54,356 nt of DNA, taken from the NCBI RefSeq assembly GCF_003288805.1, contig NZ_NHYK01000012.1, positions 1-54,356 of the forward strand, in the 5' to 3' direction. How positions within the stretch are numbered: position 1 is the stretch's first letter; each line of letters opens with the position of its first letter. The stretch comes from Helicobacter sp. 10-6591 (GTDB taxonomy: Bacteria > Campylobacterota > Campylobacteria > Campylobacterales > Helicobacteraceae). The notes below the pieces were generated by a model. The model was not told the DNA's origin. It saw nothing but the letters and a program-made list of their open reading frames with translations, and did not search any database. The position numbers and the translations under genes were made by a program. Of this stretch, positions 45,573 to 54,256 are shown piece after piece.

Positions 45573-46412
45573 TTACCAGAGTTTAAATTGTGCTTTTGTA
45601 CTCTTATACAAACTTCTCATATCTCCATCGACACTATATTCCACAGCAAAGCCATATTTGACATTTGCCTTGCCAGATTTTTTGATCTTGGCACCTTCAT
45701 AGGTTTCTTTTGGGATCGTGAGACTGCCTGTCATAGCGCTTACTTGTGGGGCTAGCTTTTTGTTAGTATTAGATTCTGTGATAAGGTCACCATCAACATA
45801 AAGTGCCAAGTGTGTTACCACAATAAACTGATCCGTTTTGTTTGTGATGCTAATCCCTACACTTCCTTTTGCAAGATTAAAGGAGCTTGCGTTCAAAACC
45901 ACATCATCATTTTCGATGCTAACAGCTGGCATGTTTTGTTTGGCCAACACAGTTTGCGCAGGAGTTTCTCCACGATGATTTGCCGCATACATATCAGCCC
46001 CATTTGCCAATAAGAGGTCAATCATTGGTTGATTTTTTTTCATCACAGCATAATGCAATGGTGTATTGCCCAAATGCTCATCTTTCACATTTACTTCTGC
46101 ACCTTTTTTGATAAGTTCGCGTGCCATTTTGACATTTCCAAGTGCCACGACTTTGAGCAGTGCAGTCTCGCCATGAGATACTGCATTGACATCTGCTCCG
46201 CGCTGGATAAGCAAGCCGACAACATCAAGGTTTCCTTTTCTGGCGGCATCATATAGTGGCGTGCTTCCGCGCAAGCGAGTTTCCACATCTATACCAAGAG
46301 AGACAGCTCTACGCACATCTGTATAGTTGTTGCTAAAGAGCATATTTATATATTTTTCATTAGCTACACAGCAAGTCAGCATAAAAATTGCCACAAAAAG
46401 AAGTCGATTCAT
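45573..46412 (-). CDS. Periplasmic ankyrin-repeat protein
   Basis: The 279-aa protein has a signal peptide (LLFVAIFMLTCCVA, cleavage near CVA-NE). About four ankyrin repeats follow between residues 25 and 155, such as GSTPLYDAARKGNLDVVGLLIQRGADVN-type units and GNTPLHYAVMKKNQPMIDLLL. The last 120 residues form a beta-rich domain of unknown type. It is last in the ddl-hydrolase-murF-HIT operon, 4 bp after HIT with GAGAGG before ATG. Periplasmic ankyrin proteins such as AnkB in Pseudomonas protect catalase, but no catalase is near, so its role is open. Confidence 0.82.
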   Translation of the reverse strand: MNRLLFVAIFMLTCCVANEKYINMLFSNNYTDVRRAVSLGIDVETRLRGSTPLYDAARKGNLDVVGLLIQRGADVNAVSHGETALLKVVALGNVKMARELIKKGAEVNVKDEHLGNTPLHYAVMKKNQPMIDLLLANGADMYAANHRGETPAQTVLAKQNMPAVSIENDDVVLNASSFNLAKGSVGISITNKTDQFIVVTHLALYVDGDLITESNTNKKLAPQVSAMTGSLTIPKETYEGAKIKKSGKANVKYGFAVEYSVDGDMRSLYKSTKAQFKLW

Positions 46413-46416
46413 ATCT

Positions 46417-46908
46417 CTATCCTCTCGTAAAATGCTTTGTGCAAAGTGTTTTTATCTTCAAAAATACACTATCAAAATCTATTCCGTATGTGCGCGCATC
46501 AGCGATGCTTGTAAGGAAATTTGTATCACCTAAATAGCGTGGAACAAAATGCAAATGGATATGCTCTGGCAAGCCAGCACCACCTGCTTGTTTGATATTC
46601 ATGCCCATGTTTATGCCGCTAGCACCATATTCATACAAAACATCAAAGGCTTTCTGGCTCAGCATATGGATATGCTGCCATTCTTTTGTGTCTAAGAGAC
46701 TTGGACAATCACAATGCTTGTGTGGGATAAGCATAAAATGCCCCGGTGTATAAGGATAGAGATTCATCACGCCAAAGCAAACTCCATCTCGGTATATAAC
46801 ACGATTTTTTTCATCATCTTGTGCATTTTGTGAAATCTCGCAAAATACACATCCACACATTTTCGAATCAAAATAGCCACTGCGCCAAGGAGAATAGATT
46901 CTATCCAT
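46417..46908 (-). CDS. HIT-family nucleotide hydrolase/transferase
   Basis: The 163-aa protein has the histidine-triad motif LPEHIHLHFVPRYLGD (His-x-His-x-His) with the catalytic middle His, and MCGCVFCEI near the N-terminus, resembling Ap4A phosphorylase-type HIT proteins. The N-terminal MDRIYSPWRSGYFDS is also characteristic of that group. It lies 17 bp after murF; the order ddl-hydrolase-murF-HIT is known from H. pylori. Confidence 0.88.
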   Translation of the reverse strand: MDRIYSPWRSGYFDSKMCGCVFCEISQNAQDDEKNRVIYRDGVCFGVMNLYPYTPGHFMLIPHKHCDCPSLLDTKEWQHIHMLSQKAFDVLYEYGASGINMGMNIKQAGGAGLPEHIHLHFVPRYLGDTNFLTSIADARTYGIDFDSVFLKIKTLCTKHFTRG

Positions 46909-46925
46909 TACTACCTCTCATAGGT

Positions 46926-48395
46926 TTAGATAAAGCTTGGTGCATCATTGCTAAACAACACAAGGTCATCAGAGAGAGTGCAAGCTTTCAGCATACTTTC
47001 TAGAGAATCTTTGGTTTGCAAAAATATCTTTTGTGCATTCTTGATATTTTCGCGGAAAACCCTAGCATTAAGCGCACCCGTGATAATAGCAATATCAAAG
47101 ACTTCATCGATTCTCTTTGCAAGCTGCTTGTTTGCCTCATCGCTTCCTTCTACAATGCCCGGTGTCACAATAACCTTGCGTCCATCATACAGCGAAGCAA
47201 GACGGATAGCCTCAAGCATGCCCTTGAGATTCCCATTAAAGCTGTCATCCAAAATCAGTTTTTGGTTTGCTGTGATTTTTTGTAGTCTGTGTGGGACCTG
47301 CTCAAGTCTATTGACAGCTTGCACAATCTCTTCTACCTTCATGCCAAATTCCAGCGCCACACTCACAGCCACAGCAATGTTATAGACATTAAACTCACCC
47401 AGAATCTTTGTTTCAAAATCCTGCCATTTGTCATTGATTTTCAGCGAAAAATTTGTGCCATCTAATGTAGCTTGGATATTTCTATACTCCATAGGATAAA
47501 AACGCATGCAAGATTTTTTCTCAGGCTCTAGGTCTTGTGGCAAGGCATTCTCTTTAAAGACAAAAGCCCTTTTTAAACGCAGTGAATTGAGAATCTCAAA
47601 CTTCGTATTTGTGATGTTTTGGATATTTTTGAAATACTCTATATGCTGCTCGCCAATCTCGCCAATGACAACATACTGGGGATGCAGAAACTGCACAATC
47701 TCATCAATATCACCCTTTAGTCTTGCTCCAGCCTCAGTGATATAAATCTCAGTGGAATAATCAAGATTCTCATTGATATCAGCCACAATACCACGCAATG
47801 TATTCACACTTCTGGGGGTAGCATAGACATGAAAATGCTTGCTGAGAATCTGTGTGAGATAGTTTTTGATGCTCGTTTTACCAAAACTTGCAGTGATAGT
47901 TATAATCCGCAGTCTGGTCATAATCTGGAGTTTATCTTGAGCGATTTTTGTGTATTGCTTCATCAATGTTGCTTCATAGATATTAGAGACCAATACAGCA
48001 AACACCAATGTAAAAGCATGGAGCAAAAGATTATCAACCTTAAAGGCGATGCTTAAAAATATATCCAAGAACCCAAAAATAACACAAAGACCAAAAAACC
48101 TTTGTACTCTTTTTGTGAATCTCAAAGGTTTATCCTGCTTGCTCCTCCACAATACAAGAGCGATAAAAAACACAATCGCAAGGAGAATGCAATACTGTTC
48201 CAAATGCATTGTATGTAGTGCAAAAAAAACACATAAAGGCAATACAAAATACCAAATATGCCACATAAACTTATGGTGCATAAAGATAACTCGATAAAAA
48301 CTATAGTTATACCACTGCAACAAAGTGATAAGGTAGTATGCAAATTCGAGATTCAGCAAAAAATTACCAATCAAGCCAATCAATTCTTGGTCCAT
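46926..48395 (-). CDS. murF: UDP-N-acetylmuramoyl-tripeptide:D-alanyl-D-alanine ligase
   Basis: MurF adds D-Ala-D-Ala to the peptidoglycan precursor. The 489-aa protein has the ATP-binding loop ITASFGKTSIKNYLTQIL (about residues 171-188), ITEAGARLKGDI, and the C-terminal LDDSFNGNLKGM with VTPGIVEG. The first 150 residues hold about four membrane segments, a feature of the Helicobacter-type enzyme that suggests membrane anchoring. It sits between hydrolase and HIT genes, downstream of ddl which makes its substrate. Confidence 0.92.
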   Translation of the reverse strand: MDQELIGLIGNFLLNLEFAYYLITLLQWYNYSFYRVIFMHHKFMWHIWYFVLPLCVFFALHTMHLEQYCILLAIVFFIALVLWRSKQDKPLRFTKRVQRFFGLCVIFGFLDIFLSIAFKVDNLLLHAFTLVFAVLVSNIYEATLMKQYTKIAQDKLQIMTRLRIITITASFGKTSIKNYLTQILSKHFHVYATPRSVNTLRGIVADINENLDYSTEIYITEAGARLKGDIDEIVQFLHPQYVVIGEIGEQHIEYFKNIQNITNTKFEILNSLRLKRAFVFKENALPQDLEPEKKSCMRFYPMEYRNIQATLDGTNFSLKINDKWQDFETKILGEFNVYNIAVAVSVALEFGMKVEEIVQAVNRLEQVPHRLQKITANQKLILDDSFNGNLKGMLEAIRLASLYDGRKVIVTPGIVEGSDEANKQLAKRIDEVFDIAIITGALNARVFRENIKNAQKIFLQTKDSLESMLKACTLSDDLVLFSNDAPSFI

Positions 48396-48402
48396 TTCAC
48401 GC

Positions 48403-49413
48403 TCACTTTATAATCACAAAATCTTGAAAGATTCTCATACCATCTTGCAAGTTTTTTTCTTTGACATTCTCTACCCTAGCTTTGTGTGGGCCTATTTCAA
48501 GAAACATCTTGTATTTTGTGAGTGCATCTTGCTCTGCTTGGGCATAGATTTCCACACTGCCATCATCAAGATTCTGCGCACTGCCAAAGATTCCTAGCTC
48601 ATCTGCTTTGTATTTAGCATATTTTCTATATCCCACACCTTGCACCTTGCCAAAGACCAAAAAACATTTCGTTTGGATGTTTTTCATAAATTCCTCCTCT
48701 ATGATTTTTGCTTGCTTCATAAAAAAATAATGATCACCCTGCATTACAAAGAAATAACTTCTTTTCATAAGCGCAGCGATTTCTTTGCCGCTTTGTAGTG
48801 TAGTAGCACTATCTTGCTCTCCCCAAAAGATAAATGCCTGCGCATTACATGCTGCAAAATGTTTTCTAAAGTCCTCATTTACGACATTTTTGAATGTCTC
48901 ATACATACCATTATTCAATCCCGATGCATCCTTTGAACGCAAAATATTTGCGCTCAAACCAAGTTTTTTAAAAACTTTAGCCAGAGCAATTTTGCATCTA
49001 ACTCGCAATGACTTCTTTTCAAGAATCCCAGCAGAACTTAGCAAAATAAGTCTTTTGTCCGCCAAAAGTGTCGCTACTTTGCCCCCAAAGCTATGCCCTA
49101 GCATAATCCACTCTATTGAATCCAAAATCTTATTTGTATTTTTCAGTGCGCCAAAAAATAGCCTAAGAATCTCCGCATAATCATTTGTGCTAAGGCTTCT
49201 ATCACAAGCACTTCCCCCAAAGCCGGGCATATCTACATACAGATGAATAAAATCTCTAAAGCTTTGTCCAAAAGAAAGCTTCATAAGCTCTTTGTTGCTT
49301 CCCCATCCATGTAAGAAGCAAATCACACCTTGCGGATGAGAAATATTGAGATTGAGAAATTCATAATGTAATGGGAACTGCACATCTTTATACAAGATAA
49401 GCTTTTGGGCCAT
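48403..49413 (-). CDS. Alpha/beta hydrolase fused to acylphosphatase
   Basis: The first 240 residues are an alpha/beta hydrolase with HGWGS (oxyanion, about 35-39), GHSFGG with Ser108, GEQDS with Asp201 and GDH with His228. Residues about 249-336 are an acylphosphatase: CFLVFGKVQGVGYRKYAKYKA with the phosphate-binding loop and Arg263, then GSAQNLDDGSVEIYA with Asn281, both catalytic in the family. The single frame has no tract or stop at the junction. The H. pylori gene at this place is a hydrolase of about 240 aa only. Substrates are unknown; the place between ddl and murF suggests wall or envelope metabolism, but that is inference. Confidence 0.82.
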   Translation of the reverse strand: MAQKLILYKDVQFPLHYEFLNLNISHPQGVICFLHGWGSNKELMKLSFGQSFRDFIHLYVDMPGFGGSACDRSLSTNDYAEILRLFFGALKNTNKILDSIEWIMLGHSFGGKVATLLADKRLILLSSAGILEKKSLRVRCKIALAKVFKKLGLSANILRSKDASGLNNGMYETFKNVVNEDFRKHFAACNAQAFIFWGEQDSATTLQSGKEIAALMKRSYFFVMQGDHYFFMKQAKIIEEEFMKNIQTKCFLVFGKVQGVGYRKYAKYKADELGIFGSAQNLDDGSVEIYAQAEQDALTKYKMFLEIGPHKARVENVKEKNLQDGMRIFQDFVIIK

Positions 49414-49416
49414 ATT

Positions 49417-50466
49417 CTACTTGCCTTTAGCACGTGAGATTTGCTCTATATAGCGATAGCTGGGTCTTATTGGTTTTTTCGTCGGAAGGTTTTGTGCAAG
49501 AGTTTTTAAGATAGAAATAAAGTCCTCAAACAGATAGTTGGCTCCAGAACCAGGAATAGGATTGATCTCATTAAGATATATCTCACCCTGAGATTGGACA
49601 AAGAAATCACAGCGCACAATCGCACCTTCAAACATATCCTCATAAATCATTTTGAAGTTTTCTTGCAATGCAGATTCCAGCTCAGGAGAAATTTGGGCTT
49701 TATGAAGATAGCTAGTGCGTGAAAAATCCAAATATTTGTTACCAAAATCCAAAATCTCATCGCCTCTTTTCTGCGGCTCCTCCACGATTGAGAAGAGCCA
49801 CTCATCTCCAACCTTACAGCCAGCAAGGTTGTACTCTTTCATATCTCCTAAAAATGGCTCTACAAGCACCTTAGAATCGTATTCAAGAGCACAATCTAGC
49901 GCATAATCAAGATCTTGAGATTGTGTAACTACACTCACACCAATAGAGCTGCCAAGTCTTGCAGGCTTGCAGATGATAGGAAATTCTATCGCAAGCGAAT
50001 CCCGGCTATACAAGCTCAGAATCTGATAGTCCAAGACTTTCACTCCGCGCTTTTTGGCATAAATCTTGGTCAAAGCCTTGTCAAAGCTTAAGACACAAGC
50101 CTCCATCCGTGGTCCAATGTAATGTATCTTGTAGAAATCAAAAAGTGCGCTCAAAGTCCCATCTTCACCCTGAGCACCATGTATGAGGTTATAGATTGTG
50201 TGGATTTTAAGAATCTGCTTTTTTTGAAAAAACCCTTTTGATTGATAAAACCCACCAATACCAAGAGTGAGTTCTACATCCTTATACAAACCTTTCGCGA
50301 AGAATGATGCCTTCATATTCTTGGGATCTATCAGGTAAAAGCGATGCTCACCATCTAAGAATATGAAACAAGTACCATCTCCCAATACTTTTTGTAGTGC
50401 AATCGCACTGACAATACTTATCTCATGTTCATAACTCGCCCCACCAAAGACAACCCCAAATTCCAT
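49417..50466 (-). CDS. ddl: D-alanine--D-alanine ligase
   Basis: Ddl joins two D-Ala for peptidoglycan. The 349-aa protein opens MEFGVVFGGASYEHEISIVSA (with the catalytic Glu of EHEIS) and has IICKPARLGSSIGVSVV, VEPFLGDMKEYNLAG, and the Mg-binding LNEINPIPGSGANYLF. The ATP-grasp fold is complete. ATG 50466 follows AAGAAGGGG and is preferred over the in-frame GTG at 50472. It leads the five-gene leftward operon. Confidence 0.95.
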   Translation of the reverse strand: MEFGVVFGGASYEHEISIVSAIALQKVLGDGTCFIFLDGEHRFYLIDPKNMKASFFAKGLYKDVELTLGIGGFYQSKGFFQKKQILKIHTIYNLIHGAQGEDGTLSALFDFYKIHYIGPRMEACVLSFDKALTKIYAKKRGVKVLDYQILSLYSRDSLAIEFPIICKPARLGSSIGVSVVTQSQDLDYALDCALEYDSKVLVEPFLGDMKEYNLAGCKVGDEWLFSIVEEPQKRGDEILDFGNKYLDFSRTSYLHKAQISPELESALQENFKMIYEDMFEGAIVRCDFFVQSQGEIYLNEINPIPGSGANYLFEDFISILKTLAQNLPTKKPIRPSYRYIEQISRAKGK

Positions 50467-50647
50467 TAGCACCCCTTCTTAGCAGTTTAAATCCGCGGAT
50501 TCTAACCCAGAATTGCTTAAAAAGCACATCAGACCCGTATTGTATTTTCCAAACCTTTTGACTAGAATCCCGCCATTGTCTGCAATCACAAGCCCACAGA
50601 GTTGCTAATCCAAAGCTATCGACCCAAAATCACTTAAGGAGTTTCCC

Positions 50648-51715
50648 ATTATCTCACTACAACAAGTAAGCAAAACCTATCCTAATGGCTTTTGTGCGAT
50701 CAAAGGCATTGATTTGGAAGTGCAAGAAGGCGATATTATGGGGATTATCGGCTATTCTGGTGCGGGGAAAAGCACACTTATTAGGCTTATCAATCGCCTT
50801 GAAGAGCCAAGCAGTGGGCATGTAGAAATTGATGGAATCGATATGCTTGCACTTTCTCAAAAGCAGCTCCAAAAGCAACGACAAAAGATAGGCATGATTT
50901 TTCAGCATTTTAACCTCCTAAGTGCGCGCGATGTGTTTGGGAATGTCGCCTTTGCACTTGAGATTGCCAAATGGAAGAAAGAGAAAATAAAAGCGCGCGT
51001 AAATGAACTTTTAGAACTTGTGGGCTTGAGTGAAAAGGCGCATTTTTATCCAAGCCAGCTAAGTGGCGGGCAAAAGCAACGCGTAGCCATTGCCAGAGCA
51101 TTAGCCAACCATCCAAAAGTATTGCTTTGTGATGAAGCTACAAGTGCGCTTGATACTAAAACCACGCGCTCAATCCTTTCGCTACTTAAAGATATCCAAG
51201 CAAAGCTTTCTCTTACAATCGTGCTTATCACGCATCAAATTGAGGTGGTGCAACAGATTTGCAATAAAGTTTGCGTGATTAGTAATGGCGAGATTGTGGA
51301 GCGTGGGAAGGTCGAAGAAGTGTTTGCCAATCCAAAGCAAGCCATCACAAGGGAGCTTATTTCGTTTTTGCCACTTGATGAGAATAAGCTTATCGCGCAT
51401 ATTGGTGTGAGCGAGAATACCTATCGTGTGATTTTTACAGGACCTAATGCACAAAGTCCGCTTATTAGTCAAATGATTAGGAAATTTGGCGTAGATGTGA
51501 ATATTTTAAGCGGTAGTATTGAAGAATTTAACAAACAAGACATAGGACATTTGGTAATCAAGTTTTTACAAACAGATACAGATTCTATCAGTAAAAGCCT
51601 TGAGTGGCTACAATCTCAAGGCGTGAGAATAGAATCTCTTGCCTTAGAATCTCTCAATCTCACCAAAAACTCTCAAGCCATACGCAATCTACATACCAAG
51701 CAAAAGAAGGACTAA
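50648..51715 (+). CDS. metN: Methionine ABC transporter ATPase MetN, apparent ATT start
   Basis: MetN powers import of methionine. It has Walker A GYSGAGKST, the Q-loop FQHFNLLSA, signature LSGGQKQRVAIARAL, Walker B VLLCDEATS and H-loop ITHQ, plus a C-terminal NIL domain from about residue 265. The expected N-terminus, (M)ISLQQVSKTYPNGFCAIKG, lies upstream of any canonical start. Reading back from TTG 50714 to the TAA at 50606 there is no ATG, GTG or TTG. AAGGAG (50636-50641) stands six bases before ATT 50648. Starting at TTG 50714 would delete the first strand of the ATPase. Product from ATT: 355 aa. Confidence 0.88.
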   Translation: MISLQQVSKTYPNGFCAIKGIDLEVQEGDIMGIIGYSGAGKSTLIRLINRLEEPSSGHVEIDGIDMLALSQKQLQKQRQKIGMIFQHFNLLSARDVFGNVAFALEIAKWKKEKIKARVNELLELVGLSEKAHFYPSQLSGGQKQRVAIARALANHPKVLLCDEATSALDTKTTRSILSLLKDIQAKLSLTIVLITHQIEVVQQICNKVCVISNGEIVERGKVEEVFANPKQAITRELISFLPLDENKLIAHIGVSENTYRVIFTGPNAQSPLISQMIRKFGVDVNILSGSIEEFNKQDIGHLVIKFLQTDTDSISKSLEWLQSQGVRIESLALESLNLTKNSQAIRNLHTKQKKD

Positions 51716-51718
51716 ACA

Positions 51719-52432
51719 ATGATAAAAGATTTTTTGCGCTCCGCAGATAGGGAGTTTGAAGCGATTTTGCATTCTGTATTTGGCAATGATTTGGGCTATT
51801 TGCTTTCAAAAGGTTTGCTTGAAACGCTTTATATGGTGCAGTTCTCAGTCATTTTTGCAGTACTTTTTGGCTTGCCACTTGGGGTTTTACTTACTATCAC
51901 GCGCCAAGATTCTATCAAGCCCGCACCACTTTTTAATAAAATCCTTGGATGGATTGTAAATATGGTGCGCTCTTTTCCTTTTATGGTGCTAATCCTCGTG
52001 CTACTGCCTTTTTCTGGCGCGCTTATTGGTATGAGCACAGGCTCTACAGCTGCCATTATCGCGCTTAGCATCGCAGCCATTCCTTTTATCGCGCGCCTTT
52101 TTGAGGGGGCATTACTTGAAGTGCCAAAGGATTTGATTGAAGCTACACAGAGTATGGGAGCAAGCAATTTTACGATTATCAAAATGATGCTTTGTGAATG
52201 CAAGCCAGCCCTTGCAAATGCCATTGTGATAACCTCTATTAGCCTTGTTGGGTATTCTGCAATGGCAGGAATTGTAGGCGGTGGTGGATTAGGAGATTTG
52301 GCTTATCGCATAGGATTCCAGTCTTTTAAACCCGATGTGTTGCTATATGCAGTGATTGTGACGATGATTTTAGTCCAGCTTATCCAAAGCAGCGGGGACT
52401 TTATCGTGAAAATCCTGCGTGCAAATCGTTAA
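51719..52432 (+). CDS. metI: Methionine ABC transporter permease MetI
   Basis: The 237-aa inner-membrane permease has about five membrane segments. The BPD permease motif is in EATQSMGASNFTIIKMML (EAA loop, about residues 141-158), and SLVGYSAMAGIVGGGGLGDLAYRIGFQ is the MetI C-terminal signature. It begins 3 bp after metN, with AAGGA upstream. Confidence 0.95.
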   Translation: MIKDFLRSADREFEAILHSVFGNDLGYLLSKGLLETLYMVQFSVIFAVLFGLPLGVLLTITRQDSIKPAPLFNKILGWIVNMVRSFPFMVLILVLLPFSGALIGMSTGSTAAIIALSIAAIPFIARLFEGALLEVPKDLIEATQSMGASNFTIIKMMLCECKPALANAIVITSISLVGYSAMAGIVGGGGLGDLAYRIGFQSFKPDVLLYAVIVTMILVQLIQSSGDFIVKILRANR

Positions 52433-52457
52433 ATTTCACTTTCAAAAAGGAGCAAAA

Positions 52458-53306
52458 ATGAAAATTCTACAAAAACTAGGCTTTGGGCTTTTAAGCGCGA
52501 TTATCGCGCTGGGCTTAAGTGCCTGCGGAGAAGAGAAAAACAAAAGTTTAGAATCCACAGATTCTAGCAAAATGCCATTACTTGTAGTAGGTGCGACACC
52601 TGTGCCAGCAAGTGAGATTTTAGAATTTGCCAAGCCACTTTTAGCGCAAAAAGGTGTGGAGATGAAGGTGCAGGTTTTCACAGACTACACAACGCCCGAT
52701 ATTGCGCTAAATGATGGCAGTAATGATGCCAACCTTTATCAGCATAAGCCCTTTATGGAGGCGCAAAATGCACAAAGAGGCTTTAATCTTGTCGCGCTAG
52801 AGCCAATTTATGTCGTGCCGCTTGGCTTTTATTCTAAAAAATACAAGAGTGTGGATGAGATTCCAGAGGGTGCAGATATTGCCTTACCAGGTGATAGCTC
52901 AAATCTCGCGCGAGCGCTCATTTTACTCCATGATTTTGGTGTGATTGAATTAAAAGACCCTAAGAATCTTGCAAGCACGATTGAATACGACATTGTAAAA
53001 AACCCCAAAAATCTACGCTTTAGACCAGTAGAGGCTGCGGGCTTACCAAGTTTGCTACCAAATGTCGATGCGGCTGTGATCAATGCAAACTACGCATTAC
53101 AAGCAGGCTTTAGTATCAAAAGTGCGTTTTTCCACGAAGACTCAAAATCTGAGTATGTCAATGTCTTTGTAACGCGCAAAGAACTAGAAAATGATGAACG
53201 TATCCAAAAACTCAAAGAAGTGCTTATGAGTGATGAGATTGCAGAGTTTATTTTGCAAAAATACAAGGGCGAGATTTTGCCAGTCAATCTCAAAGTTAAG
53301 ATTTGA
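52458..53306 (+). CDS. metQ: Methionine-binding lipoprotein MetQ (first copy)
   Basis: The 282-aa NlpA-type substrate-binding lipoprotein has a signal peptide with lipobox LSAC (Cys at about residue 22). The mature part shows FTDYTTPDIALNDGSNDANLYQHKPF, GFYSKKYKSVDEIPEGADIALPGD, SNLARALILL and AAVINANYALQAG. The start ATG 52458 follows AAAGGAG; the frame upstream from 52419 overlaps metI and lacks a signal. It binds methionine or a related ligand at the outer face of the inner membrane. Confidence 0.92.
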   Translation: MKILQKLGFGLLSAIIALGLSACGEEKNKSLESTDSSKMPLLVVGATPVPASEILEFAKPLLAQKGVEMKVQVFTDYTTPDIALNDGSNDANLYQHKPFMEAQNAQRGFNLVALEPIYVVPLGFYSKKYKSVDEIPEGADIALPGDSSNLARALILLHDFGVIELKDPKNLASTIEYDIVKNPKNLRFRPVEAAGLPSLLPNVDAAVINANYALQAGFSIKSAFFHEDSKSEYVNVFVTRKELENDERIQKLKEVLMSDEIAEFILQKYKGEILPVNLKVKI

Positions 53307-53370
53307 TCTCATCTTGGAATCCGCGTGAAGCGCATTCCACTTCCGCGAGTTAGAAATAAAAGGAGTATGT

Positions 53371-54183
53371 ATGAAAGCATTGGAAAGTTTAGGATTGCTT
53401 GCTTTAAGCGCGATTGTCGCACTGGGCTTAAGTGCCTGCGGAGAGAAAAAAGAAAAAACGCAAACAAAATCTGAAATTGTTATAGGCGCTACACCTATCC
53501 CGCATGCTCAGATTCTAGAATTTATCAAAGAGGATTTGCAAAAAGAAGGAGTAAGCCTTAAGATTGTTGAATTTAGCGATTATGTCACGCCAAATATCAG
53601 CCTGCATGATAAGAGTCTGGATGCAAACTTTGTCCAGCACAAGCCGTATTTAGATTCCATCAACAAAGACAGAGGCTACACCCTTACACCAATAGCCCAA
53701 ATACACATAGAGCCTATAGGGCTTTATTCCAAGAAGCACAAGAGCACAGACAGCCTGCCGCACAACGCTACTATAGCTATTCCAAACGATACGACAAATC
53801 TCGCGCGCTCACTTATCTTATTGCATAACAACGGCCTTATCACTCTTAAAGATGTAACCAACCTCAAGAGTACAGAATCTGAGATTATCAACAACCCAAA
53901 GAATTTCAAGATTGTGCCAGTTGATGGTGCGCTTTTGGTGCGTGTGTTTCAAGACTACGATGCAGCGGTTATCAATGGTAACTATGCCCTGCAAGCAGGA
54001 CTTTTCACAGATGATGCGATTTTATTAGAAGATGGCCTATCTCCTTATGCCAATGTCCTTGTAGTCCGTCAAGAGAATAGTAATGATGACAATACCAAGA
54101 AGCTCAAAGCCACTTTACAAACCCAAAAAGTGCGTGATTTTATTCTCCAAACCTACAAGGGCAGTGTTTTACCAGCATTCTAG
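53371..54183 (+). CDS. metQ: Methionine-binding lipoprotein MetQ (second, tandem copy)
   Basis: The 270-aa paralogue has lipobox LSAC and the family blocks FSDYVTPNISLHDKSLDANFVQHKPY, GLYSKKHKSTDSLPHNATIAIPND and AAVINGNYALQAG. It keeps residues closer to the common MetQ consensus (IAIPND, INGNYAL) than the first copy. The signal-peptide DNA of the two genes is almost identical while the mature parts differ, which points to an old duplication with a conserved or converted 5' end. AAAGGAG precedes ATG. Confidence 0.92.
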   Translation: MKALESLGLLALSAIVALGLSACGEKKEKTQTKSEIVIGATPIPHAQILEFIKEDLQKEGVSLKIVEFSDYVTPNISLHDKSLDANFVQHKPYLDSINKDRGYTLTPIAQIHIEPIGLYSKKHKSTDSLPHNATIAIPNDTTNLARSLILLHNNGLITLKDVTNLKSTESEIINNPKNFKIVPVDGALLVRVFQDYDAAVINGNYALQAGLFTDDAILLEDGLSPYANVLVVRQENSNDDNTKKLKATLQTQKVRDFILQTYKGSVLPAF

Positions 54184-54256
54184 CCGTCCCTACAAGCTTA
54201 TAAATTTGTAAGGATTGGCGGCTCAAACAATCAAGCTGCAAGACTCTCTACCACCC

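Noticed and set aside
50490-50501. Palindrome AATCCGCGGATT upstream of ddl and metN
   Set aside because: A single 12-bp palindrome with no second copy in the interval; not enough to call an operator or a methionine riboswitch, and no riboswitch-like structure was seen.
50714-51715. TTG 50714 as the start of metN
   Set aside because: It would delete about 22 residues conserved in MetN, and no Shine-Dalgarno stands before it.
53316-53339. Imperfect hairpin between the two metQ genes
   Set aside because: The stem has a mismatch and no T-run, and both genes have strong Shine-Dalgarno sequences; a terminator or attenuator is not supported.
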